Assembly (NCBI RefSeq): GCF_014200175.1 | Contig: NZ_JACHBD010000020.1 | Coordinates: forward strand, 1-53,169 | Source of the DNA: Rhizobium lentis | GTDB lineage: Bacteria > Pseudomonadota > Alphaproteobacteria > Rhizobiales > Rhizobiaceae | Direction: 5' to 3' | Length of the DNA stretch: 53,169 nucleotides | Shown: piece by piece, positions 8,355 through 18,281 of the stretch | Position numbering within the stretch: position 1 is the stretch's first letter | Layout of the letters: each line of letters begins with the position of its first letter | Translations under genes and position numbers: made by a program | The notes under the pieces: model-generated | What the model saw: only the letters and a program-made list of their open reading frames with translations | The model's database searches: none | What the model was told of the DNA's origin: nothing

Positions 8355-9489
8355 TTAACGATAGTGCCGGTAATAGCGGTGGCCGAGGCCGGTCAGGATC
8401 TCGTAGGAGATCGTACCTGCGTCGCGTGCAATGTCCTCGAGCGACTGATGCGGACCGATGACCTCGACGAGATTTCCCAGGCTCAATGCGTCCTCCGGCA
8501 GGGCGGACACGTCGATCGTGATGCTGTCCATGGAGACACGCCCCACGATCGGCAGGCGGATGCCTCGATAATAGACGGCGCCGCGTCCGCTCAAGGCGCG
8601 CGGGAGGCCATCGGCGTAGCCGGCAGCAATCGTCGCAAGTCGTGTCACGCCTTCGGTCACATGAACGCCGCTGTAGCCGACCTTTGTGCGCGCCGGCAAA
8701 GTGCGTGTCTGCACAACCGCCACCTCGAGACTGACGACTTGCTCCATAGGGTTGGGCTCCCCGCTCGTCGGCGCCCCGCCATAAAGCGCGATCCCTGGTC
8801 TGGCCAGGATGCCATGGTAAGCATCGCCCAGAACACGCCGCCGGAGTTGGCAAAGGAGATGTCGAAGCCAGAGAACTCGTCGGCGATGCGCCCAATCTCC
8901 GCCAGCTGTTCAGTGATTTGGGTCGCATCGCGTTCGTCGGCGGAGGCCAGATGGCTCATGATGAACAGGACTTCGACGTTGCCATGCTCATCCAGAGCCT
9001 TGGCGAGTGCAGGGCGCTCTTCCGGTGGAAAGCCGAGGCGTGACATGCCGGTATCGAATTGCACGACTGCGGGAAGGGTGCGTTTAAGCGAGCGCGCGGT
9101 CGCAGACCACCGGCGATATTTGCTCCAGAGAATTGAGAACGGGGATGATGCCCATCTCGGTGCTTGCGAGCTCGGTTCCGGGCTGCAAACCGTTCAGCGC
9201 GAAGACTTGCGCATCGGGCGCGAGCACCAAGCCGGAGCTCCTGCGCTTCAATGAACTGGGCAACGAAGAAATGGCGGCAGCCCCGTTCGTAAAGCGCCCG
9301 CGAGACGCGCTCCGCACCAAGGCCATAAGCATCCGCTTTGACAACCGCGGCCGCGCTGCACGGCGTGATCATCGAGGCGAGCTTCTCGTAGTTGCGGCAA
9401 AGTGCTGCGATATCGATCGCCAGATATCCCGTCGCCCCGATCCCGGCGACGCCGGCACTTGCATGTTTTGCCGATAGAAGGTCGTCCAT
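8355..9489 (-). pseudogene. alr: Alanine racemase (alr/dadX type), multiply frameshifted
   Basis: The PLP-binding block AVVKADAYGLG lies near the N-terminus, and the C-terminal half carries GYSGVHVTEGVTRLATIAAGYADGLPR-type sequence (split here as seen) and VGRVSMDSITIDVS, both typical of alanine racemase. The pieces run in order but in different frames, with shifts near 9230, 9075 and 8850. The start ATG at 9489 has a good ribosome binding site (GGGAGCGGAAG), so the gene was once translated. An intact product would be about 375 residues and interconvert L- and D-alanine. Divergent from it is the Lrp-type regulator remnant. Confidence 0.88.
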
Positions 9490-9615
9490 CTTCCGCTCCC
9501 TAGACTGAGCGAAAGATATGAAATAATCAGCGAAAGAGCCTGCGAAATTTGCGCTCAAAATGAGCGAAAATCAGTATAGAGTCGCACAATGTGCTGCGGT
9601 TTAAAAGATTCTGCC

Positions 9616-9785
9616 ATGACCTCTCTTGATAACATCGACCGGAACATTTTGAGGCTGCTGCGCGTCGATGCGCGCATGAGCAATGCGAAGCTTGCGACCG
9701 AGAAAAATGCCGGGGTGATCCGCGGCTACCCGGCACTCGTTGACACGGCAAGTTCAGACGCAACGATCGCCGTCATCATCAACAT
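9616..9785 (+). pseudogene. Lrp/AsnC-family regulator remnant (dadR-like)
   Basis: The frame begins MTSLDNIDRNILRLLRVDAR and continues NAKLATE, the first helices of an Lrp/AsnC DNA-binding domain. It then jumps to GVIRGYPALVD, so about 20 residues including the recognition helix are deleted in frame. The ligand-binding domain is cut off by an IS21 remnant at about 9785. It is divergent from the alanine racemase remnant, the usual position of a dad operon regulator. Confidence 0.75.
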
Positions 9786-10112
9786 CTGGAATTGCCGTTG
9801 GCCTTCCGGCAACTGCAGGACCAGATGCTCCGCCGCGCCGGCGGGGACCGTGAGATGGCCGATATCCTTGCTCTTGTCCTCCATCAAGACGAACAAGTTG
9901 TTGTCAGGGCCGTGGAATTGGCCCTGGATGCAGGCGTGGCGACCAAGACGCACGTCTTGAACCTGCTGCATCGGCTGATTGACGGCAAGACGACCGCCGG
10001 TCCTGACATCGATACGCCACAGGCGCTGACCTTGCTGCGGGAACCCAAGGCCAATGTAGAACGGTACGATGGCTTGCGTGTCCGGATCGTGGGAGGTCGC
10101 CATGCGTCATGA
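9786..10112 (+). pseudogene. istA: IS21-family IstA C-terminal fragment
   Basis: The frame encodes LPLAFRQLQDQMLRRAGGD, then HVLNLLHRLIDGK and NVERYDGLR, which is the C-terminus of IS21-type IstA transposases. The N-terminal helix-turn-helix and integrase core are absent. It overlaps the IstB start by about ten bases, as in intact IS21 elements. The left junction lies inside the Lrp-type gene. Confidence 0.8.
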
Positions 10113-10248
10113 TCCCGCCAGCGCCGCCGTCGTTATCATGCTGCGTAGTCTGAAGATGGATGGCATGGCACAAGCCGTCACAGACCTGATCGAGCAAGGG
10201 GCTCCGGCCTTCGATGCGGCCGTTCCCATCTTGTCTCAGTTGCTGAAA
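10102..10248 (+). pseudogene. istB: IS21-family IstB N-terminal fragment
   Basis: From the ATG at 10102 the product reads MRHDPASAAVVIMLRSLKMD and GMAQAVTDLIEQG, ending near LSQLLK. This is the N-terminus of the IstB ATPase helper. The AAA+ core, including Walker A, is missing, so the element is dead. After about 10248 the sequence is unrelated and leads into the defence island. Confidence 0.8.
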
Positions 10249-10393
10249 TCGTGTTTGTGCACAAGCAAAAACAACCCGCATGATGTAAATGGGCTGTATC
10301 TTCTGGCAAATAATGCATTCTATCCGCCTACCGCCTTCAAGATTCTAACGGCCGGCTAGCTTTCGTTTCTTGAAAGGCAGTGACCGCGCCACA

Positions 10394-13300
10394 ATGGTTA
10401 CAACATCCGAGATCCAGCATACGCGGTTGAAGGGCGAACTCGTATTTCAGGAGTTCTGCTTGAAGCTCGTTCGCCATTACTGGCAGGACGACTATGCTGA
10501 AGCCTTCGGAAGAAGCGGTCAGAACCAGCGTGGCGTGGACATTGTCGGTCGCGACAGCCGCAACAACTACCCGCATGCGGGGATGCAGTGCAAGGCATCG
10601 GAAACAGACGATCCTCGTCAGCTAACCGCCACAGAGCTGGCTGCTGAAGTCGAGAAAGCGAAAAAATACCGGCCTAAGCTCGATATTTTGATCGTCGCCT
10701 ACGCTGGTGATCGCGACGCCGCCCTACAGCAAAAAGCCCAGGAACTTACGGCGGAGAATGCCCGAGATGGATTGTTTCGCGTGATTGTCTGGTCATGGCC
10801 AGAAATCGTAACGCGCGCGCAAAACTATCCAGACCTTGCGCAAGAGTTGCTTGTCCATAACCAGATTCCCGCCACCACTCCCGTTTTGAACCCGGCCCGC
10901 CCCATTACTGATCCCATGGCGAAGTTCCAGGCCGAGATCACGACGGCTTTCGAAGCCTATCGGATCGCATCAACAGAAGTGGCGACCAACAGCGAGACGA
11001 CGGTCCTTGACGCCAAGCTCGACGTGTATCGCGAGCAGATCCGCAGCGGGAGCGGGCCGCATATCGTGGACAGCCTTCGCGCGCTCATTCCCGAGGTCAC
11101 CATCGAGACGCCTGGGCGCGTAAAAATGAGAGTTTATGGAAACCTTGGTGCTGCCTTGGCGCAGGCAGGCGATTTCGATGGCGCGGAAGACGCCTTCGCT
11201 CAAGCGGGTGAAAGCGATCCCGACACCGCGCAAGGGCTTTCCTATAAAGCACGGGCGGCAATGCTTCGTGGGCGGCAAGTGGAAGCCTTCAAGCTCGCCG
11301 AGCGCGCCGTCGAGATTGATGCGACCTGCCTTCCGGCGGTAAATATTTTTCTCGAGAGCGCGCCGCGCTCCCTGTCGACGGCGGACCTCGAACAAAAAGC
11401 CGCCGCGGTGGCGGCTGAGGTTGACGTCGCAAGCTCATTGCAGCGGCGGTATTTCAGCTTGGAGGGCGATCACGAAGCTTCATTGCGTGTCGCGCGGGCA
11501 ATCGCGATGCAAGATTGGAGAAAGGACGCGGTCGTTGGTCAGGCAATCCTGGTGCGCTTCGAACACAACAAAGAGGTCCGTGTGGGAGCGCCGCTCGCGC
11601 CCACCGATCAATTTCTGCTCGAAGAGGCCAAAACAAGGCTTACCCGAGCATGGGAGCAGGTAAAGACGAGGCCTGACCGGCATAATTGGGCGTTTGTCGC
11701 CGCGAATCTCAGCGCCGCCCTTCGGCTCGTCGGGAATGATGACGAGGCGGATATCTTCGCCATGGATGTTCATGCTTTGGAGCCCGACGATCTGGCTCTG
11801 GCACAGCGGTGTATTTTCGCCCATATGCATCGGGAAGATGTGGCGGCGGCATTTCGGCTGGCGACAGCCCTGGCTGAACGCAGCGACGCCGATGCGGAGG
11901 TGTGGTTCCTCGCAGCGTCGGTCGCCGCTACCTATCGGAAGTTTGAAGACTCCGAGAGATGGGCTCAGAAGGCATTCTCCGATCCGAGTGGCGCGGAGAG
12001 CACAAAAGCCGGCGCGGCGACACTCATTATCCTCACCATTTCGCGCTCTAAAACGCCTCATGAAGCTCTCGCCGTCGCGGAGAGCATCAGGTCTGCCTTC
12101 GCGACGAATATAGGCTTCGAGGCCCAGGTCGCTGAGATTGCGCGCAGGGCAGGCAACGAGCAGGCGCTGTCGCACGCCCTCGCGCAGCTTCGCGCCTTCG
12201 AACGCGAGCGGCTCGATGCGACAGAGCGTTTCGAGTTGGCCGATGCCTTCGCCGACGAGGGTGACTGGGGCGTTGCTGCCGAGCTTCTGGACGGTCTCTA
12301 TCAGGTTGACCGGCCATCTGAACCGCTCCGTCGCCGTCTCTTCTATCTATACCGTGCGGACGAACGCGCCGCTGCGCGAGAACTATTCCGTTCGCTCGGC
12401 CCCCGGGTACTTGCACGACCGGAAGTGCTTCGACTGGGCGCCGCTATCTACGAGCGATCCGGTCTCGTCGAGGAGGCGCTGGCTGTACTCGACAAGGCGG
12501 TCGCAGTCGATCAAACGGACCTTCGCTCGCGGCTCGATTGGGTCAGGATGGCTATCCGGGCTGACCGGGAGAAGCGCGTCGCCGACTGGGCAAGAAAAGC
12601 GAAGGCGTCCTTTGATGGGAGCGCCGACGAACTGATGGAGCTGGCGCAAATTCTCAACCGGTACAATCGTCGCAGAGACGCTATCGCGGTCGGATACGGC
12701 GCGCTAGCTGCACATTGGGGAAGCAGCGAGCGACTCCACATGGGATATCTCTCTCTCTTCTTGCTGCAATTCAAGAAGGATAGGTTTCTTGAGATAAAGA
12801 CCGTCCGGGAGGACGCAGTCGTTTACCTGGAGGACGAGCAGGGTGAGAAGGCGGCATATCTTATCGGGGCAGGTCCGATGCCAGGAGTAGAAATCCTGGC
12901 GGCCGATCATGACTTCGCTAAGAGCCTGATTGGCGAAAAGGTCGGTACGTTCGTTGAACTGTCCAACATCGCTCAGCCTGTCCGGTGGGAGATCGTCGCC
13001 ATCGTTCACAAGTTCGTTGATCTGTTTCGCCGAGCACTCAACGCGCATTCGCGTCTCTTCCCCACGAGCCGGGCGATGGGCCGTTTTACCCTCGATCTGG
13101 AAAGCAAGGAGCCGTTCCAGCCGATTTTTGAGCAGGCTCGCGAACGGTCTCGGCTCGTGTCTGATGCCGTCAAGATCTACCAGGAAAATCCGATCCCGGT
13201 CGACACTATCGCCAAGGCCCTAGGGTCTGATGCAATCGATACCTCACGCGGTCTGCGTTTTCAGTCCGACGTCTGGTTCGACAGCTGTCTTGGCGACCAC

Positions 13301-14266
13301 TTCGAACGCCAGCTCGCTTTCGAAAGCCTCGAAGGGCGCTCGACGGTTCTCGTCGACGCCCTCACCATCGCTCTTTGGCAGGAAATCGGCTTTCTCGAAA
13401 TTGCAGGGCGGATGCCCCTTAGAGTACAGGTCGTTCAGGCAACGATCGACGAGTTTGCTCAACGTACAGACAACGCCCGACAAGCCCTTAGCCAAGAAGG
13501 TGGCGCACTCGAGGCTCGCGACGGCGGCGTCATCATGATCAAATCAACGGAGGAACAACGTGAAGCGCTCCTCCAGGCAAACGATGCCCTGCTTGTGTGG
13601 GTTCGCGCCCACACGGACCTCATCCCGACAGCCCCGCTTTCTAACACGAGGGACAAGATCGAAGATCTTTTGTCGGCTTCGACGATCGACACGATAGCGA
13701 CTGCTTTGGAGGCAGGGTCAACGATCATCGCCGAGGACCGGCGTGTCAGGATGATAGCGGCCGCTCTTGGCGTAACGTCATCCTCCTGGACCCAGCCGCT
13801 CCTGATGAAGCTCAGGGAAGAGGGAGCCCTTTCTGGCAAAGATTACGTCAGTCTTCTCGTCAAACTTCGGCGCCAGCGGATTGGTTTTGTTTCCTCGGGG
13901 TCTGACGAGCTCATTCTTGCAACGACGATGGATGACGATACTTACAATACACTCGCGGAAGCAATTACAGATGCCCGCGTGGATCCCAATTCGCTCGTGC
14001 CTGTCGCTTCCGAGCTGGCATGCCAATTCTGGACCCGGCCACAGTTCGTCGATAAGCGGGAACGCTATTTCAGCCAAATTTTCAATGGCGTTCTTCGCCG
14101 GCCCGATGGCATGTCATTGTTCATCAAAATAGCAAAGATGACTTATGAAGCCCTTCAAGAGGCGGGCCTTGTCGGTTTCTGGCTTGCAAGGCTTTGGAAC
14201 TATTACGTTGACAATTTCTTGCGTGGCCATTTCATTCGAACGCTCGTGATTCCGCGCTCACGATAA
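10394..14266 (+). CDS. Large Mrr-like nuclease / TPR-like / PIN-like protein (defence candidate)
   Basis: This 1290-residue protein has three apparent parts. Residues 10-150 contain FGRSGQNQRGVDIVG and AGMQCKAS, matching the D-x(n)-QxK active-site pattern of Mrr-like PD-(D/E)XK nucleases (Asp49, Lys67). Residues about 230-850 are alanine-rich helical repeats resembling TPR arrays (for example LGAALAQAGDFDGAEDAFAQ). Residues about 980-1150 look like a PIN-type nuclease: STVLVDALTIAL, QATIDEF and IIAEDRRVRMIA supply spaced acidic residues. The ATG at 10394 is preferred over the upstream TTG at 10370, although its ribosome binding site is weak. Four further genes follow on the same strand, suggesting a unit with the methyltransferase and nuclease. 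The role is inferred: an invader-nucleic-acid sensor or effector. The PIN call is weaker than the Mrr-like one. Confidence 0.7.
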   Translation: MVTTSEIQHTRLKGELVFQEFCLKLVRHYWQDDYAEAFGRSGQNQRGVDIVGRDSRNNYPHAGMQCKASETDDPRQLTATELAAEVEKAKKYRPKLDILIVAYAGDRDAALQQKAQELTAENARDGLFRVIVWSWPEIVTRAQNYPDLAQELLVHNQIPATTPVLNPARPITDPMAKFQAEITTAFEAYRIASTEVATNSETTVLDAKLDVYREQIRSGSGPHIVDSLRALIPEVTIETPGRVKMRVYGNLGAALAQAGDFDGAEDAFAQAGESDPDTAQGLSYKARAAMLRGRQVEAFKLAERAVEIDATCLPAVNIFLESAPRSLSTADLEQKAAAVAAEVDVASSLQRRYFSLEGDHEASLRVARAIAMQDWRKDAVVGQAILVRFEHNKEVRVGAPLAPTDQFLLEEAKTRLTRAWEQVKTRPDRHNWAFVAANLSAALRLVGNDDEADIFAMDVHALEPDDLALAQRCIFAHMHREDVAAAFRLATALAERSDADAEVWFLAASVAATYRKFEDSERWAQKAFSDPSGAESTKAGAATLIILTISRSKTPHEALAVAESIRSAFATNIGFEAQVAEIARRAGNEQALSHALAQLRAFERERLDATERFELADAFADEGDWGVAAELLDGLYQVDRPSEPLRRRLFYLYRADERAAARELFRSLGPRVLARPEVLRLGAAIYERSGLVEEALAVLDKAVAVDQTDLRSRLDWVRMAIRADREKRVADWARKAKASFDGSADELMELAQILNRYNRRRDAIAVGYGALAAHWGSSERLHMGYLSLFLLQFKKDRFLEIKTVREDAVVYLEDEQGEKAAYLIGAGPMPGVEILAADHDFAKSLIGEKVGTFVELSNIAQPVRWEIVAIVHKFVDLFRRALNAHSRLFPTSRAMGRFTLDLESKEPFQPIFEQARERSRLVSDAVKIYQENPIPVDTIAKALGSDAIDTSRGLRFQSDVWFDSCLGDHFERQLAFESLEGRSTVLVDALTIALWQEIGFLEIAGRMPLRVQVVQATIDEFAQRTDNARQALSQEGGALEARDGGVIMIKSTEEQREALLQANDALLVWVRAHTDLIPTAPLSNTRDKIEDLLSASTIDTIATALEAGSTIIAEDRRVRMIAAALGVTSSSWTQPLLMKLREEGALSGKDYVSLLVKLRRQRIGFVSSGSDELILATTMDDDTYNTLAEAITDARVDPNSLVPVASELACQFWTRPQFVDKRERYFSQIFNGVLRRPDGMSLFIKIAKMTYEALQEAGLVGFWLARLWNYYVDNFLRGHFIRTLVIPRSR

Positions 14267-14449
14267 AGCAAATTCGACGAACGCATCACAACGGGACACG
14301 CGAGGCCGCGAGCGTATGGCGCATGGATATGCGTGCCGCTCGGCTCCATGCGGCGGCCTTGACGGTCTCGTCTTTCTGTGTTGACAGATTGCTGGCTTTC
14401 CCGACATCTGTTATTCCTGATTCACGGAAACAGGCGGATGCTTTGCGAG

Positions 14450-14644
14450 ATGGCGCAGTCTAAAAACGATAGCTCTGCGGATCAGGACAGGGCAAAAGGC
14501 GCTGTGAAACTCGAAACCCTGAATTTCAAGGTTCCTGTCGAATTTAAGAAGGAGTTCAAGGGCTACGCGGTCGCTCAAGGCGTGACCATGCTGGAACTTC
14601 TCCGCGAAGGGTTCGAGCTCAGCAAAGCCAAACGTGAGCCATGA
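14450..14644 (+). CDS. Small ribbon-helix-helix-like protein
   Basis: This 64-residue protein starts MAQSKNDSSADQDR and contains LNFKVPVEFKKEFKGYAVAQ and LELLREGFEL. A short beta-strand followed by two helices in this pattern is typical of ribbon-helix-helix DNA-binding proteins. Upstream in-frame starts at 14378 (GTG) and 14438 (ATG) are possible. Its end overlaps the start of the methyltransferase gene by about ten bases, so the two are likely translated together. It may autoregulate the cluster or assist the methyltransferase in DNA binding; neither is shown. Confidence 0.65.
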   Translation: MAQSKNDSSADQDRAKGAVKLETLNFKVPVEFKKEFKGYAVAQGVTMLELLREGFELSKAKREP

Positions 14645-17525
14645 GCGCGACCAACCGGGTGCCAAAATGGTGATCTCTCCTGTCCGAGATGGAACGGCGT
14701 GGGTGGCGCAGCTGGGTTCAAACGAGGCCCAGATCGAAGGACTTGTCATTGTCGAACATTACAAAGCTGCAGGTCGCCCGCCCGAAGAGGTGGTGATCAT
14801 GGAAAAAGCCGCGGCCTACGGCGCACACGCGGTCTTTTTCGAAGCAGGGCGACAGGGCCAACACGGCTCGCCCCAGGCCTTCGTCTTCGTATCGGAGGGA
14901 TCGGCGGACGACCCCGCATTCGCCGAGCTTCACAAGAGGCTTTGGAGCTGGGGTGGTGTTCCCCTGCTTTATCGACGGATCCCCGGCCTCGTGCAGCTTT
15001 TTCGATGCGCACATAATCCCGACTTTGCGTCCTCGAACGGCGAGGTTGTCTGCAAGCCGATCAGGACGCTTGCGATCGCTGCGCGTATCAGCGCTCAAGA
15101 GGCATGGTGGGATGCCGAGCGCATCCGAAATAACACGCTTTGGGACGATCCCGAGGCCTGCAAATTGCTACTGTCCTCATCAAAATCAGCACACCGTCGG
15201 CTCGTTGACGCAGTCGGCGAGCTGCATGGCCGACTGAAGAAAAGCAAGCTGCTGAACGCTCAACTCCGGCGACGCTTGCTCATTCTCGCTCTTCTCGTCG
15301 CCTATCTCGAGGAGCGTGGGGCACTCCCTGAGGCGTTCTTCGGGCAATTCCAGGAAGGTGCACGCCGCTTCTTCCACATCCTGGCGGACGGACCGGCGCT
15401 AGTGCGCTTGCTGGGCGCTCTCGAGGAGCGGTTTAACGGTCACGTGTTCACGCTCGATGACGAGGATCGTCAGGCACTTGAAAGCAGCACCGAATTGGGC
15501 GGCTTCAGCAAACTCGTGGAGGCACGCGAAGAGACCGGTGGTCAGTTCAATCTCTGGGCGCTCTATTCGTTCAAAGACCTTCCCGTTGAAGTCATCAGCC
15601 ACATCTACCAATTGTTCGTCACCGATACCGATAGTTCCGTCTATACACCGCCGGCCCTCGTCAGATTGATGCTGGATGAAGCATTGAGCTGGAAGCGATT
15701 GGACCGCCTGGTTGATCAGGGCGAGTTTATTCTCGATCCCGCCTGCGGCTCCGGCGTCTTTCTCGTCGAGGCATACAAACGGCTGGTTTTGCATTGGCGC
15801 ACGCGAAACGGTTGGGCCAAGCCATCCGTTGAGATCCTGCGGTCTCTAACCGAGCGCCTGCGCGGCGTCGACCTCGAAAGGGGCGCAATCGAGCTTGCTG
15901 CCTTCAGTCTCTGCCTTGCCCTGTGCGACGCGCTCGAGCCGGAGGATATCCGCGCCAGTGTCCGCCTCTTCCCCAAACTGAAGGATGAGACGCTCATTGA
16001 AGGCTGCTTCTTCGAGACGAAGGAGAAGCACAGCATCGAAGGCCCCGTCGGCGTCGTTGTTGGCAACCCCCCGTTCGAGTCGTCTCTGAAGACCGAGGGC
16101 GCGCGCAGAAGCTACCTCCGCTATATCGAGACGCATGGACCCCTGGCTGACAAACAGGTCGCCTATCTGTTTTTGCACGAGGCCATGGAATTGCTCTCCC
16201 CTGGCGGCGTGCTCTGCATGCTCCAGCAATACAATCTGATCTACAACGCGAGTGCCGATCCGGTGCGCGCGGCATTCTTCGCACGCTGGGACGTCAGAGA
16301 GATCCTCGACTTTGTGTCGATCCGCGGTCTGTTCAGCAAGGGCGGTGCCGACACGAAAATCGTCGCCGTCGTCGCCGAGGCAGCACAAGCCCCAGCTGAC
16401 CGGAAAATCCTGCATGCCGTCTTTCGCCGAGCCGGTCGCGCCGACGCCGAGCAGGGCTTCGACATCGACTATTACGACATGCACTGGATACCCCAAAGTG
16501 TCGTCCTGACGGAGACGCGGCCCGACCTGTGGCGAGCAAACCTGCTTGGCGGATCACGGGTGTTCGGGCTCATGAAACGCCTGAGGCAGTTTCGGACCCT
16601 CGGAGAGTACGCGCAAGAGCGGGGATGGCTTGTGCGAGAAGGGTTCGTCGAGGGCAAGAAAGGCGTCTCTTTGGATGCGAGCCACGTCATCGGAAAGCCC
16701 TGGCTTCCATCCGAGGCACTCACGCTCAGCGGCATCGATAGGGATCAAATCTCGATCGTTCCCGACAAGCCGATAGAGCGGCCGCGCTCGCGCGAGCTGT
16801 TCAGTCCGCCGTTCCTTCTGATCCGCGAACATATGGATCTGCCGCATGCGGTCTGGTCGGATGGGTACCTGGCGTTTAAAAACCAGATCGTCGGGTTTGC
16901 TCAGGCGCCCTTGGACGAACTCAAGGCGGTCGACCAGTGGCTTGGGGCGCAGTCGGTCGCGTTGCGAGCCTTTGTTGCCGGCGTCAGCACGAAGCTTTTC
17001 ACACAGAAGGCAACCAATGTCGCGGGGGCAGATGTGCTGGCGTTGCCATACCCTGAAAATGGCGACCTTGATCTCAGCGAAAACGAGCATGTCGTGGCGC
17101 GCGATGTTGTTCACCACTATCGCGACTTCATCCGCAGAGGCAGTGAATCGGCCCCTCTGCGTGACGAGGTGGGATCAGAGCTCACAACGTTCACCAAGCT
17201 CTTCACGCACCAGATCAACGCGATCTATGACGACAATCCCCTTCTGGCCCTGCCGCCGAAGGCCTGGCCAGGCATCGTATGCCAGCCGTTTGCGTTTGGC
17301 GGTGGAGAGGTCGACTGGCAGGGTGAGGACGATCTTCGCGGAAAGCTCGACACGCTTTTGCGCCAACAGAAGGGATCTTCCCTATCGGTCACGCGTATTG
17401 CTCGAATTTACGATCGCCGTTTCATCTTTCTCCTCAAACCAAACCGCCTGCGCTATTGGCTCCCCTCGGTCGCGCTGCGCGACAGCGATGACGTCGCCGC
17501 CGACCTCCGTATGCAGGGGTTTTGA
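14634..17525 (+). CDS. N6-adenine DNA methyltransferase, Eco57I/type IIG-like
   Basis: This 963-residue protein contains the AdoMet-binding motif LDPACGSGVFLVEAYKRL (about 365-382) and the catalytic motif VVGNPPFES (about 474-482), the NPPF form of adenine-N6 methyltransferases. About 340 residues precede the methyltransferase core and about 480 follow it; the latter would hold the target recognition domain. I see no PD-(D/E)XK motif in the N-terminal part, but the next gene encodes a separate nuclease candidate, so modification and cleavage may be split. The GTG at 14634 gives the longest frame; an ATG at 14667 is an alternative. The stop codon directly abuts the next ATG. It would methylate host DNA to mark self, or act in a BREX/DISARM-like defence system. 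Confidence 0.85.
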   Translation: MSHERDQPGAKMVISPVRDGTAWVAQLGSNEAQIEGLVIVEHYKAAGRPPEEVVIMEKAAAYGAHAVFFEAGRQGQHGSPQAFVFVSEGSADDPAFAELHKRLWSWGGVPLLYRRIPGLVQLFRCAHNPDFASSNGEVVCKPIRTLAIAARISAQEAWWDAERIRNNTLWDDPEACKLLLSSSKSAHRRLVDAVGELHGRLKKSKLLNAQLRRRLLILALLVAYLEERGALPEAFFGQFQEGARRFFHILADGPALVRLLGALEERFNGHVFTLDDEDRQALESSTELGGFSKLVEAREETGGQFNLWALYSFKDLPVEVISHIYQLFVTDTDSSVYTPPALVRLMLDEALSWKRLDRLVDQGEFILDPACGSGVFLVEAYKRLVLHWRTRNGWAKPSVEILRSLTERLRGVDLERGAIELAAFSLCLALCDALEPEDIRASVRLFPKLKDETLIEGCFFETKEKHSIEGPVGVVVGNPPFESSLKTEGARRSYLRYIETHGPLADKQVAYLFLHEAMELLSPGGVLCMLQQYNLIYNASADPVRAAFFARWDVREILDFVSIRGLFSKGGADTKIVAVVAEAAQAPADRKILHAVFRRAGRADAEQGFDIDYYDMHWIPQSVVLTETRPDLWRANLLGGSRVFGLMKRLRQFRTLGEYAQERGWLVREGFVEGKKGVSLDASHVIGKPWLPSEALTLSGIDRDQISIVPDKPIERPRSRELFSPPFLLIREHMDLPHAVWSDGYLAFKNQIVGFAQAPLDELKAVDQWLGAQSVALRAFVAGVSTKLFTQKATNVAGADVLALPYPENGDLDLSENEHVVARDVVHHYRDFIRRGSESAPLRDEVGSELTTFTKLFTHQINAIYDDNPLLALPPKAWPGIVCQPFAFGGGEVDWQGEDDLRGKLDTLLRQQKGSSLSVTRIARIYDRRFIFLLKPNRLRYWLPSVALRDSDDVAADLRMQGF

Positions 17526-18242
17526 ATGCTGGCTGACGATGACGCAGGCCAGGTTCAAACTGGTGGGCTTTCCCCAGGTCTTCACAAGCCGAAAGCCTGG
17601 CTGATTCAGTTGATCGAATTCGTCTGCGAGCAGCTCCCCGCCTGGAGGGACCGGCCGACCCGGCCACAAGCCGATGGCGAGACGGTACTCACATCTCAAC
17701 TTTGCGCGCATCTCAACAGCGTCGCCAGAAAAAGCGCCGGTTGGGATATTCTGCAGTTCCGTGTCGAGGAGCCGGACGAGGTCAACCGCGGCCGTCGCGT
17801 CGATCTTGCCGCGGCGCCTGCCGGTGAGGTGATTTGGGTGGGAGGGCGACGATATGAAGATTTCGATCCGCTTCTTCCGATTGAATGCAAGCGACTTCCG
17901 ACGCCCGCCGGCAGGGACCGCGACAAGCGCGAATATCTGCGTGTCGCGGCGGGTTCGACAGGCGGCGTCCAGCGGTTCAAGTCCGGTCATCATGGCGCCA
18001 TCCACGACCGCGCGATCTTGATCGCCTATGTCCAAACGAACGATATCACCCACTGGGTCAAGAAGATCGACCGGTGGATCAGGGCCTTCTCACGCGCCAG
18101 TATTGCCGGCTGGAGCCTGCAAGACCGGCTCGATTTGTCGCGCCATGATCGCGTTCACAGGGCAGCAGTCCTGAGCTCAACGCACGCTCGTGAGCGCGGG
18201 CTGGGCGACATCTGCGTTCATCACCTATGGGTCGAAATTTAA
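17526..18242 (+). CDS. PD-(D/E)XK nuclease candidate
   Basis: This 238-residue protein begins at the base after the methyltransferase stop codon. It has RRVDLAAAP (Asp93) followed by DPLLPIECKRLP (Glu120, Lys122), the D-x(n)-ExK signature of restriction-endonuclease-fold nucleases. The remainder is a compact alpha/beta domain without other recognisable motifs. Adjacency to the methyltransferase suggests it cleaves DNA lacking the cognate methyl mark, or trims foreign DNA as part of the larger system. I do not recognise a named family. Confidence 0.65.
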   Translation: MLADDDAGQVQTGGLSPGLHKPKAWLIQLIEFVCEQLPAWRDRPTRPQADGETVLTSQLCAHLNSVARKSAGWDILQFRVEEPDEVNRGRRVDLAAAPAGEVIWVGGRRYEDFDPLLPIECKRLPTPAGRDRDKREYLRVAAGSTGGVQRFKSGHHGAIHDRAILIAYVQTNDITHWVKKIDRWIRAFSRASIAGWSLQDRLDLSRHDRVHRAAVLSSTHARERGLGDICVHHLWVEI

Positions 18243-18281
18243 AGCACGTGGTTCGCGCCCCCCGCGGAGGTGACCGATTAC

